Shown: positions 1-5,764 of the stretch, piece after piece
How positions within the stretch are numbered: the stretch's first letter is position 1
Layout of the letters: each line of letters begins with the position of its first letter
Origin: Hyphomicrobiales bacterium
GTDB lineage: Bacteria > Pseudomonadota > Alphaproteobacteria > Rhizobiales > CAYWUX01
DNA: 5,764 nucleotides
Direction of reading: 5' to 3'
Assembly: GCA_028279265.1 (NCBI GenBank)
Contig: JANQOC010000013.1
Location: 1-5,764 of the forward strand
Notes under the pieces: model-generated
What the model was told of the DNA's origin: nothing
Seen by the model: the letters and a program-made list of their open reading frames with translations, nothing else
The model's database searches: none
Program-made: the position numbers and the translations under genes

Positions 1-647
1 TTATTGGCGCGAAAATCAACCATGCTCTGGACAGTGACATAGGGAAATTCCATATGGACTTTTCCGGTCAGGTTGACCCGCAAATGTTCGGGAATGGGAA
101 CGATATCCCAGCGGTTGAACATCAACGAGCTTCCTGTTCTCTGAAAATGTTCCCGCCCTTCTTTAAGACGATTTGAAAAGTCCTGCCAGGCCTCGGGAGA
201 TTCGTGCTGTTTGCGAAATTTTCGCTCGCCATCCCCCCAGCCACAGGATGAGATTACCGCAGCGATACGCTTGTCCACCCCGCCGGCATAGACGGCAACC
301 GCAGCACCGAAACTATGTCCGAGCACCGCAATCCGTTCGGCGTCAATGTCGGGTCGCTGGCTGAGATAGCTCACCGCATTTTTTGTATCTTCAACTTGTT
401 CCATGCATATGACATGGCCTGGCTCGCCTTCACTCTCCCCGCATCCTCTGAAATCAAATCTCAGGCAAGCGTATCCCAGACTTACCAGAAGGTTGGCGCA
501 TGTCAGATAATCATTCATATCCTTGCTGACACCGAAACCGTGCAATAGTGCGATTACGGCAAACGGCCGGCCGGAATTGTCCTCCGGAAGATGTAAAACT
601 CCTTTGAGCTTCAGTCCATCTGAGCTAAATGTAACTTCTTCCTGCAA
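1..647 (-). CDS. Alpha/beta hydrolase, N-terminal part (C-terminus beyond left edge)
   Basis: The minus-strand frame is open from a TGA at 666-668 to the left edge, giving 215 residues from a TTG at 647. Seen: an oxyanion-type HG (H36-G37, in LLHGFG), a D-x-R-G-x-G-x-S strand/turn (D65 to S72) and a nucleophile elbow GHSFG with S112. These are hallmarks of the serine hydrolase alpha/beta fold (S33/prolyl-oligopeptidase-like, small soluble esterase or peptidase class). No signal peptide is visible, so a cytoplasmic enzyme is likely; the substrate cannot be told. The acid and histidine of the triad would lie past the left edge. The start is uncertain: the only in-frame start codon before the HG motif is TTG 647, with a weak GAG (657-659) about 9 bases upstream. 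An ATG at 661-663 sits one base out of frame. The first in-frame ATG (residue 44) lies after the HG motif and is too late. Fold assignment is firm; start and specificity are not. Confidence 0.85.
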   Translation of the reverse strand, partial: MQEEVTFSSDGLKLKGVLHLPEDNSGRPFAVIALLHGFGVSKDMNDYLTCANLLVSLGYACLRFDFRGCGESEGEPGHVICMEQVEDTKNAVSYLSQRPDIDAERIAVLGHSFGAAVAVYAGGVDKRIAAVISSCGWGDGERKFRKQHESPEAWQDFSNRLKEGREHFQRTGSSLMFNRWDIVPIPEHLRVNLTGKVHMEFPYVTVQSMVDFRAN

Positions 648-743
648 AGTGAGTTTCTCACATTTTCAGATTAGTTCATGACAATTGCCAATAACTTATA
701 GGCAGCCGACGGTGTTGTCGAATAAATTGGATTCCCGATCCTG
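648..743. other. Divergent intergenic gap
   Basis: This is the stretch between the minus-strand hydrolase and the plus-strand membrane-protein gene, so promoters for both must lie in or overlap it. A TTATAG at 696-701 could serve as a plus-strand -10 element, but no good -35 lies at the right distance. A short inverted repeat CGAC-ggtgtt-GTCG lies at 707-720. Neither is strong enough to call as a separate site. Confidence 0.4.
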
Positions 744-1757
744 ATGAATTTCCATGAACAAAAACCGGCGGCTTTACCAGACCGTCATCCTTTTCGGAAG
801 CTGCTATCAGGGGCTGGAAAAATCGTCCGGACTTCCGTCGAATTGTATATCGAACTTTTGAAAGTAATGATTCCGGTTCTTTTTCTAGTGCGGCTGGCAA
901 CGGAGTTTGGCCTGGTTCAGCTTGTTAGCGACTGGCTCAGCCCGCTCATGAGCTTTATAGGCCTGCCATCTGCAATGGGTCTCGTCTGGGCGACGACGAT
1001 GATCATCAATCCTTATGCGGGCGCCATTGTATTTCTCGGGCTTCTACCGGACTATCCCTTGAGCGGGGCTCAGGCAACGGTACTGGGAATGTTGATGCTG
1101 CTGGCTCATTCCCTGCCCGTAGAGCAGCGGATTGTTCAGCGTGCCGGTGGCGGCTTTTTCTTACTCACCGCCCTTAGAATTATCGGTGGCTATTTGTTGG
1201 CTTACCTGATGCATAAGATCTATGTTTCGGCCAATCTGTTGCAGGGTCCCGTGCAAATCCACTATTTGCCGTTGCCCACATCTGACACGGGTTGGCTGGC
1301 TTGGGCCATTGAATCTTCGAAAACGCTGGCCGTAATATTTTTTATTATTCTGGGATTAATCGTACTCATACGGTTGCTGGACATTTTAGGCATTACAAAA
1401 TTTCTCACCAGCTTCCTTGCGCCTGTACTGTCATTCATGGGCATTAGTAAACTGGCGTGCAATATGACCCTTTCAGGAGCGCTATTAGGATTGGCGTTTG
1501 GTGGCGCTCTGATTATCAAGGAAACGCAGTCCGGCAATCTCTCTCCCAAGGATATTTTTCTCTCACTCGCATTTCTATGTCTGTGTCACGGGATAATCGA
1601 AGACAGCCTTTTTGTCATGGCGCTGGGGGCTGACATTTCCGGTGTTCTGTTCGCCAGAGTAATATTCACACTTGTCATCATGTTTGTTCTGGGAAAGGTC
1701 ATTCATGCCATCCCTGACGCAATTTTTGAACGGTATCTTTTCAGGACCCGCTATTGA
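744..1757 (+). CDS. Polytopic membrane protein with duplicated nucleoside-recognition (Gate)-like domain
   Basis: The 337-residue product is very hydrophobic. Membrane stretches are seen near 34-52, 60-74, 76-100, 108-122, 137-157, 192-212, 217-232, 240-258, 268-284 and 297-320. The two halves resemble each other: residues 64-73 (WLSPLMSFIG) match 224-233 (FLAPVLSFMG), each is followed by a small-residue-rich helix, and each then has a helix ending in a histidine followed by an acidic residue (H122...E127; H282...E286). This arrangement fits the Gate/nucleoside-recognition membrane family, which also includes spore maturation SpmA/SpmB-like proteins and the FeoB core; an inner-membrane transport role is therefore inferred, with substrate unknown. 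The N-terminal 30 residues are polar and basic, with no cleavable signal. ATG 744 is the first in-frame start after an upstream stop (723-725); its ribosome binding site is weak (GGA at 729-731). The gene stands alone, divergent from the hydrolase and convergent with the next gene. Family call is moderate; function is inferred. Confidence 0.75.
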   Translation: MNFHEQKPAALPDRHPFRKLLSGAGKIVRTSVELYIELLKVMIPVLFLVRLATEFGLVQLVSDWLSPLMSFIGLPSAMGLVWATTMIINPYAGAIVFLGLLPDYPLSGAQATVLGMLMLLAHSLPVEQRIVQRAGGGFFLLTALRIIGGYLLAYLMHKIYVSANLLQGPVQIHYLPLPTSDTGWLAWAIESSKTLAVIFFIILGLIVLIRLLDILGITKFLTSFLAPVLSFMGISKLACNMTLSGALLGLAFGGALIIKETQSGNLSPKDIFLSLAFLCLCHGIIEDSLFVMALGADISGVLFARVIFTLVIMFVLGKVIHAIPDAIFERYLFRTRY

Positions 1758-1816
1758 AGAGGCATGTAAATGAGATTGGTGAGAGTGATTGGAGAAGTGC
1801 GCAATCGTTAAGAGCC
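1758..1816. other. Convergent intergenic gap without clear terminator
   Basis: Fifty-nine bases separate the stop codons of two convergent genes. I see no hairpin followed by a T-tract on either strand. The only feature is an imperfect direct repeat, GATTGGTGAG / GATTGGAGAA. Termination here may be Rho-dependent or lie within the neighbouring genes. Confidence 0.4.
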
Positions 1817-3832
1817 TCAACCGACAGCGCGCATCCTTGTGGTCACATTGTCATAGACAAACTCAATCAGAGCATCTTCTGAAAGAGGCTTGGCGATGTA
1901 ATAGCCCTGAACAAAATCACACCCTGCGTTGCGTACAAAGTCGAACTGCTCAAGTGTCTCAACACCTTCGGCTGTGACGTCAAGTGCCATTTCCTTCGCC
2001 ATTCGCGTTATCGATGACACAATGGCCGTATCTTCCTTGTTCTTGTTGATGCCGGAAATAAAAGACTTGTCGAGCTTGATTGCATGGATCGGGCATTTGG
2101 ACAGATGCATGAGCGACGCATAGCCGGTTCCAAAGTCATCAAGTGAAATATAGACGCCTTTTTCCCTCAGATTCATGAATGTATCGAAGACAGATTCCGT
2201 TCGCTTATCCAGCAGGACCTGTTCTGTTATTTCCAGCTCAATCTTGTTTGCCGGGATCTGCCTTTGTGAAAGCGTACTCATGAGATTGTCGAAATAGTTG
2301 TTGTCAGCCATGAATTCCCGGGCGGCAACATTGATGGCAAATCGGTCGATTTCCAACCCTTCTCTTCGACACCGGAGAATGAGTTCGCAAACATTTTCCA
2401 GGACGACGCGCCCTATTTCGTTGATCAGGCTCGACTGTTCGGCGACGGGCAGAAAATAGCCAGGGCCAAGCATTCCCATAATCGGGTGGTCCCATCGAAT
2501 CAGGGCTTCAACACTATTGATACGGTTTGTTCTCAGGCAAACTTTGGGTTGATAAACAACTTTGAGCTGATTGTGTTTCAGGGCAATTTTCAGTTCGTTT
2601 TCGACTTTTTTGTCTTCACGAATCTTCTGCCTGAAATCTTCCCGGTAAAACGTGAATTTTCCGCGGCCAAGTCGTTTGCTCTCATAAAGTGCAATGTCCG
2701 CATTACTCATGAGGTAGTCCGCGGTTACCCAATCGGTAGGGGCAATCGCAATGCCAATACTCGTGTCGACCACGGCATTCAGTGTTCGTGGCAGTATCGT
2801 TTTGTTTATTTCGGAACGAATTTTAAGTGAAAGGGCCTCAAGGTTTTCGCGGCTCTGATAGTCTGACACGATGATAGCAAACTCATCACCACCAAGACGG
2901 GCAACAACATCCTTGCTGCCAAAGAGTTCGGCCAGCCTTTGACCGACAACCTTCAGAACCTTATCGCCGGCAGGGTGTCCACGCGTATCGTTGATCGATT
3001 TGAACTCATCGAGATCAATGAGCATCAGAGCCGGCTGGCTTGAAGATAAGCCGACGACAGCCAGAGCCTGGTCGAGACGACGTCGGAATTCCTCGCGATT
3101 GACGAGTCCGGTTAAAGTGTCCGTACTCGCGAGCTTTTTGATCATATCCCGTTCTTTGATCAGGTCGCCGATTTGTGCCGAGTCGATCAGCAGTTTCCGC
3201 GCCCTTGCGACTCCCAGGCCAATAATGATTGTTAAAGTCAGAAAGCCGACAATTTTCTCAACTTCGGCGCCGATCAGTAAACTGTGGGAAATCAGATACT
3301 CACTGTAAGATTTGGTGATGATCAGGTCATCAGAAACGGCAATTAAGTACAAAACCTGAAGAGCCCAACCCAGGGCAACGGTCAGCCCGGCAACAATAAC
3401 GGAAAGCGGATCGGTCTTCAGGGCTCTCAAAGCAATAAATACGAAGAGAAAAACAACCGAAGTGGCCTTCAGGTTTGAAACCATAGGAATATCGTAAGCG
3501 ACGCTGTAGGTCATGATCAGACCCAAAAAGACCAGGCCGTCAAAGACGGTAAGCGTATTGAAAAATCCAGGATGTACTTTCCTGCGACGGGTCGCCTGGT
3601 AGCGTGCTATCGAGAAAATATTGATTACAATGAGGCACAGGATCATCCACTCATTGATTGAGTGCCAGCCATTTTTCAGGCCCGTGATGATATGTAGACA
3701 AAGTAGAAATGACGCAATTCCGGCTTGGGCGACAGCTATGGATCGCTCGCCTTTTCGGTCCTTGTTTTCAATGTAGGACCTGATTTGTTCCGATTTCTGG
3801 CCGGCGGTTGAACCGGTGCCCACCCTGGTCAT
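1817..3832 (-). CDS. Membrane-anchored GGDEF-EAL protein (diguanylate cyclase / c-di-GMP phosphodiesterase)
   Basis: The protein has 671 residues. A polar N-terminus (1-31) is followed by six predicted membrane segments (about 33-51, 61-78, 94-113, 122-137, 143-166, 193-211), placing the catalytic part in the cytoplasm. The GGDEF domain (about 235-397) starts with DTLTGLVNR and keeps the metal residue D273, N281, D290 and GGDEF at 314-318, so cyclase activity (2 GTP to c-di-GMP) is possible. The product-inhibition I-site (RxxD five residues before GGDEF) reads GSKD at 305-308, so it looks absent. The EAL domain (about 410-660) keeps E442 of EAL, N501, E534, D565-D566 of DDFGTG, K586, E622, E625 and Q642, the full metal and catalytic set, so c-di-GMP hydrolysis is likely. 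No PAS, HAMP or receiver domain is seen; any sensing would be by the membrane segments, which from memory resemble N-termini of alphaproteobacterial adenylate/guanylate cyclases. ATG 3832 follows AGGA at 3835-3838 with only two bases between, an unusually short spacer; GTG at codon 4 would be better spaced. Upstream is a terminator, so it is probably monocistronic. Net activity cannot be told. Confidence 0.95.
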   Translation of the reverse strand: MTRVGTGSTAGQKSEQIRSYIENKDRKGERSIAVAQAGIASFLLCLHIITGLKNGWHSINEWMILCLIVINIFSIARYQATRRRKVHPGFFNTLTVFDGLVFLGLIMTYSVAYDIPMVSNLKATSVVFLFVFIALRALKTDPLSVIVAGLTVALGWALQVLYLIAVSDDLIITKSYSEYLISHSLLIGAEVEKIVGFLTLTIIIGLGVARARKLLIDSAQIGDLIKERDMIKKLASTDTLTGLVNREEFRRRLDQALAVVGLSSSQPALMLIDLDEFKSINDTRGHPAGDKVLKVVGQRLAELFGSKDVVARLGGDEFAIIVSDYQSRENLEALSLKIRSEINKTILPRTLNAVVDTSIGIAIAPTDWVTADYLMSNADIALYESKRLGRGKFTFYREDFRQKIREDKKVENELKIALKHNQLKVVYQPKVCLRTNRINSVEALIRWDHPIMGMLGPGYFLPVAEQSSLINEIGRVVLENVCELILRCRREGLEIDRFAINVAAREFMADNNYFDNLMSTLSQRQIPANKIELEITEQVLLDKRTESVFDTFMNLREKGVYISLDDFGTGYASLMHLSKCPIHAIKLDKSFISGINKNKEDTAIVSSITRMAKEMALDVTAEGVETLEQFDFVRNAGCDFVQGYYIAKPLSEDALIEFVYDNVTTRMRAVG

Positions 3833-4093
3833 TTTCCTACCAACTCAATTGATCTGAACCGGCAGACTATCTCAATTGCATTGAATTACAGTTCAATCGG
3901 CAGCGATAATTCATTTCAAAATTGATTAAAAATTTAACTATTCCCGAAAGTTTGAACCCACATTTACGGCGGAAACAGAGATAGTTCCCTATTTGCATTG
4001 GAAAAACGATCGATCGAAATTGCCGGTCTGAGATCTAAATGACAATTATTTGAAAATGGCTAGGTCTATTTAGCGACCAGGGTTACCGAGGTG
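3833..4093. other. AT-rich intergenic region upstream of the GGDEF-EAL gene
   Basis: About 260 bases without a credible coding frame on either strand. It should contain the promoter and leader of the minus-strand GGDEF-EAL gene, but I cannot pick a convincing -35/-10 pair. It contains a cluster of ATTGA/TCAAT half-sites (annotated separately) and a 10-bp palindrome CGATCGATCG at 4007-4016. No small RNA with its own terminator is evident. Confidence 0.5.
3844..3925. promoter_or_regulatory. Cluster of ATTGA/TCAAT half-sites, candidate operator
   Basis: Within 82 bases just upstream of the GGDEF-EAL start there are six ATTGA or TCAAT pentamers. They include a TCAATTGA palindrome (3845-3852), a second CTCAATTG (3871-3878), a perfect inverted repeat ATTGAA-ttacag-TTCAAT (3880-3897) and ATTGA at 3921-3925. 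CGGCAG also occurs twice (3860-3865 and 3898-3903), once after each CTCAATTG. The 6-6-6 dyad has the geometry of a dimeric regulator site. That it binds a regulator is inference; no known consensus is claimed and AT-rich composition explains part of the count. Confidence 0.25.
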
Positions 4094-4112
4094 TTAAAAC
4101 GAGAGTTCTCGT
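4094..4112 (-). terminator. Small intrinsic terminator after the acetyltransferase gene
   Basis: Read on the minus strand, ACGAGAACTCTCGT (4112-4099) folds into a 5-6 bp stem and is followed at once by TTTTAA. It begins at the base after the TAG stop of the acetyltransferase gene. The stem is short and the T-tract has only four T, so efficiency may be modest. Its position suggests the GGDEF-EAL gene downstream has its own promoter. Confidence 0.5.
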
Positions 4113-4724
4113 CTATGGCTCGAATAAAGGAATATGTGGTGCGGCGGTTTTGGGTATCGTTCCATTTATTCTTGGGTCGTCCAGCACTTCAAGTTGCATT
4201 TTGAACGGGATAAACCCAGCTTGCCGATAAAGTTCCAGTGCTCGCGGATGATCAAATGTGCAGGTATGAACCCAAAGGCGGTCGATTGACTTCGACCAGG
4301 CCTGCTTGATCCCATAGTCGAGCAATTGAGATCCGAGCCCACATCCTTGCAGGTCCGCCGTAATTCCAAGAAATGCAAGTTCGCATTCTCTGTCCGTGCG
4401 AAAATCCAGTTCGAGGAGACCTTTTTCTTCGTTCTCGACGGTCAATGCAAAAATCTCAACACCGGGATCTCGTATGATGGATTCCAACATCGGTAGACTT
4501 TCCTGCAGCCGGGAGAACCAAAGCCAGTCTTCACCCACGCGCCGGTAAAGTCGTAAATACCAGTCAACATCCGGCTGGGGTATTTGTCTGAGGCTCGATG
4601 TAAACCCGGTTTCAGGCTCCGGCAGTTCCGGAGAATTAAACATCTGCAATGACGTTACAATCGTCGCCAGTTTACCCGGAGCAATATCCGTGAAACCGTC
4701 ACTAAGAACCATGACCATCCGCAT
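4113..4724 (-). CDS. GNAT-family N-acetyltransferase
   Basis: The 203-residue product has a C-terminal GNAT fold. Seen: a strand pair around 91-109 (IFALTVE, GLLELDF), strand ELAFLGIT (115-122), the acetyl-CoA pyrophosphate loop Q126-x-x-G129-x-G131, a following helix, the strand RLWVHTCTF (149-157), and HPRALELYRQAGF (159-171) with Y166 at the usual general-acid tyrosine position. It would transfer an acetyl group from acetyl-CoA to an amine in the cytoplasm; the acceptor is unknown. The N-terminal 90 residues (FTDIAPGKLATIVTSLQMF, then a WYLRLYRRVGEDWLWFSRL segment) are, from memory, typical of a conserved alphaproteobacterial GNAT subfamily of about 200 residues, so the protein looks full-length. 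Start: three ATG codons lie at residues 1, 3 and 5; none has a good Shine-Dalgarno, though GGA/TGG before residue 5 (ATG 4712) gives slightly better spacing than anything before 4724. A terminator abuts the stop. The gene lies 109 bp downstream of the binding-fold gene on the same strand. Confidence 0.9.
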   Translation of the reverse strand: MRMVMVLSDGFTDIAPGKLATIVTSLQMFNSPELPEPETGFTSSLRQIPQPDVDWYLRLYRRVGEDWLWFSRLQESLPMLESIIRDPGVEIFALTVENEEKGLLELDFRTDRECELAFLGITADLQGCGLGSQLLDYGIKQAWSKSIDRLWVHTCTFDHPRALELYRQAGFIPFKMQLEVLDDPRINGTIPKTAAPHIPLFEP

Positions 4725-4729
4725 TTTGA

Positions 4730-4837
4730 ATTGATCGTCCGGATGCGTATCACGAAGTTCTTGTCGAGGTCAAAAACGGCCAGGTGTATATGACGACACC
4801 GATCTGGCGACTGACTGCTGGGTGTAACGGCAGCTAG
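4730..4837 (+). pseudogene. Possible remnant of an unidentified gene
   Basis: On the plus strand a 35-codon stretch is open from just after a TGA (4727-4729) to a TAG (4835-4837). Its translation, IDRPDAYHEVLVEVKNG followed by QVYMTTPIWRL and a short tail, reads like an alternating beta-strand and turn segment of a real protein rather than random sequence. There is no start codon near its beginning; the first in-frame ones are GTG 4784 and ATG 4790, so it cannot be an intact gene of this length. It may be a decayed fragment of a plus-strand gene, or coincidence. I do not recognise the family. Confidence 0.22.
4746..4773 (-). promoter_or_regulatory. Candidate sigma70-type promoter for the acetyltransferase gene
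   Basis: On the minus strand TTGACC (4773-4768) matches the -35 consensus in five of six bases and is followed after 16 bases by GATACG (4751-4746), a weak -10 with three of six matches. The -10 ends about 21 bases before ATG 4724. If real, the acetyltransferase is transcribed apart from the upstream binding-fold gene, with a very short leader. Confidence 0.28.
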
Positions 4838-5730
4838 TGACTGGCGACCAGTTTTTCGAAATTACTTTCCGGCTTCAGAAGATCGTGGGCAACCATCCAG
4901 TTGTAAGTGTGTTCGAAGTCGTCCGTGTTCAGGGGTTCGGGATGATTGTACCTGAGCCGCTGACGGTTCAGATCGTCTGCGGAGAATGCGACGATATCCT
5001 GAGGTACCTCATCGACGATGTAGTGCAGGTAGGGTGTAATGTCCTCCCTGATCTTGTCGACGGCTTTGATATGGGCCCGATTCATGGCAGCCACAGTATC
5101 GGCATCAACCGAAGGATCGATGGTCTCCAGTCCGTAGTAAAATGTTTCCGCTATAATTTTGAAGCCGAGCTTTTCTGCCACAGAAATCCAGGGTTCCATT
5201 AAGGCCGTCGCTTCCAGTTGACCGCTCTGCAGGGCTGAAAATCTTTGATTGGGAACCCCGGCGTGAACTGTTTTCGCCTCATCCCAGTCCATAAAACCCG
5301 AAAGGAGCCCCAGGACGATATAGTGGGAACCCGCATGAAAATTGACGCCGACCGGTACATTGCGAAGATCCTGTGGAACATTGTAGGGCGCGTCGGGCCG
5401 TACGATAATCGCCTGCGTGGAAACCGCGGCGCGTTTCATCACAACCTTGGTGCCAACTTCGCTATCCTGGGAACGCCGCATCTGGCCCCATTCACAGGCA
5501 TGGTAAACCGAGAACTCACCTTTCTCGATTCCTTCATGCCAGAGCGTCGACTTGACCTTTGAAGGGTCTTCCACGATGGCATCGGCTTTGGCTATGCTCT
5601 GCTTACGCTTCTCAGGCAGTACGAGCTCGACCTGCAGGCCTTCTTCTTCGAAATATCCATTGTCTCTTGCCACATAGTCCGGCAGCGAGAAGATCGCATT
5701 ATTAAGTTCTATTTTTGTTTTCTGAGACAT
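4834..5730 (-). CDS. SsuA/THI5-like substrate-binding-fold protein without signal peptide
   Basis: The 298-residue product has the periplasmic-binding-protein type II pattern of the NMT1/SsuA/TauA group: an opening strand and helix then NGYFEEEGLQVELV (residues 24-37), a mid strand KRAAVSTQAIIVRPD (99-113), the hinge-like DLRNVPVGVNFHAGSHY (121-137), and EATALMEPWISVAEKLG (173-189). Such proteins bind small organic solutes (sulfonates, nitrate, pyrimidines) for ABC import. Here the fold begins within ten residues of the start and there is no hydrophobic leader or lipobox, so it should stay in the cytoplasm. Related cytoplasmic THI5 enzymes make the thiamin pyrimidine, but the cysteine-rich CCCFC motif of THI5 is absent (one Cys, C79, in HACEWGQ). 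Ligand or activity is unknown. The start is ATG 5730, because GGGAGGG (5737-5743) is well placed for it; an in-frame TTG at 5745 would overlap that site. No ABC permease or ATPase gene lies in the window; the upstream side is cut off by the right edge. Confidence 0.85.
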   Translation of the reverse strand: MSQKTKIELNNAIFSLPDYVARDNGYFEEEGLQVELVLPEKRKQSIAKADAIVEDPSKVKSTLWHEGIEKGEFSVYHACEWGQMRRSQDSEVGTKVVMKRAAVSTQAIIVRPDAPYNVPQDLRNVPVGVNFHAGSHYIVLGLLSGFMDWDEAKTVHAGVPNQRFSALQSGQLEATALMEPWISVAEKLGFKIIAETFYYGLETIDPSVDADTVAAMNRAHIKAVDKIREDITPYLHYIVDEVPQDIVAFSADDLNRQRLRYNHPEPLNTDDFEHTYNWMVAHDLLKPESNFEKLVASH

Positions 5731-5736
5731 GGATTT

Positions 5737-5743
5737 CCCTCCC
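5737..5743 (-). promoter_or_regulatory. Strong Shine-Dalgarno fixing the start of the binding-fold gene
   Basis: On the minus strand GGGAGGG lies six bases before ATG 5730, a near-ideal ribosome binding site and the best in the window. It rules against the in-frame TTG at 5745-5743, whose last base is the first G of this site. Confidence 0.8.
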
Positions 5744-5752
5744 AAGAAGTCT

Positions 5753-5764
5753 GCGGTTTTCCGC
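5753..5764. repeat. Short inverted repeat at the right edge
   Basis: GCGG-TTTT-CCGC is a perfect 4-bp GC stem with a four-base loop, ending exactly at the window edge, 23 bases upstream of ATG 5730. It may continue beyond the edge and could be the base or tip of a terminator or leader hairpin. What it does cannot be told from this fragment. Confidence 0.3.

Noticed and set aside
173..548. Two overlapping plus-strand open frames
   Set aside because: They are opposite the alpha/beta hydrolase frame, which carries the HG, DxRGxGxS and GHSFG motifs in order.
744..1757. Assignment as SpmA/SpmB or FeoB
   Set aside because: Only the general Gate-like architecture fits; there is no GTPase domain and no sporulation context.
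1759..1818. GAGGC ... GCCTC inverted repeat between convergent genes
   Set aside because: The arms are five bases and about 50 bases apart with no T-tract, so it is not a credible terminator.
2486..2830. Plus-strand open frame of 114 codons
   Set aside because: It lies wholly opposite the GGDEF and EAL coding sequence, whose conserved motifs prove the minus-strand reading; the translation has no recognisable pattern.
4007..4016. CGATCGATCG palindrome
   Set aside because: A simple repeated GATC-type tetramer; no paired elements or position relative to a promoter to support a function.
4815..4838. Imperfect hairpin around ACTGCTG / CAGCTAGT after the binding-fold gene
   Set aside because: It has a bulge and a ten-base loop and no T-tract on the minus strand, so I did not call it a terminator.
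4837..5202. Plus-strand open frame of 121 codons
   Set aside because: It is antisense to the binding-fold gene and has no ribosome binding site or family resemblance.
4834..5730. Assignment as THI5 HMP-P synthase
   Set aside because: The fold group fits but the CCCFC cysteine motif is absent and no thiamin genes are nearby in the window.

Overview
The window looks like ordinary chromosomal DNA from a Gram-negative bacterium, most likely an alphaproteobacterium. I base that on recalled resemblance of the acetyltransferase and of the membrane part of the c-di-GMP protein to alphaproteobacterial families; the genus cannot be told. I see no RNA genes, insertion sequences, phage genes or CRISPR arrays.

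Layout, left to right. (1) At 1-647 on the minus strand is the N-terminal part of an alpha/beta hydrolase that runs off the left edge; its start is unusual. (2) A divergent gap of about 96 bp leads to a plus-strand gene (744-1757) for a polytopic membrane protein with two related halves of the nucleoside-recognition/Gate type. (3) Convergent to it, after 59 bp without a clear terminator, is a 671-residue minus-strand protein (1817-3832) with six membrane segments, a GGDEF domain and an EAL domain, i.e. a c-di-GMP synthesis/degradation protein. (4) A 280-bp AT-rich gap (3833-4112) carries a cluster of ATTGA/TCAAT half-sites near the c-di-GMP gene and a small intrinsic terminator at its far end. 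(5) A minus-strand GNAT acetyltransferase (4113-4724) ends directly at that terminator. (6) A 109-bp gap holds a candidate promoter for the acetyltransferase and, on the plus strand, a short open stretch that reads like a leftover piece of a protein. (7) A minus-strand gene (4834-5730) encodes an SsuA/THI5-like substrate-binding-fold protein with no signal peptide, preceded by a strong Shine-Dalgarno sequence.

The genes do not form one obvious pathway. The c-di-GMP gene appears to be transcribed alone. The binding-fold gene and the acetyltransferase gene share a strand but are 109 bp apart, so co-transcription is uncertain. I found no convincing new multi-gene system. The points most worth checking are the leaderless binding-fold protein, the possible gene remnant beside it, the one-base start anomaly of the hydrolase, and the half-site cluster upstream of the c-di-GMP gene.
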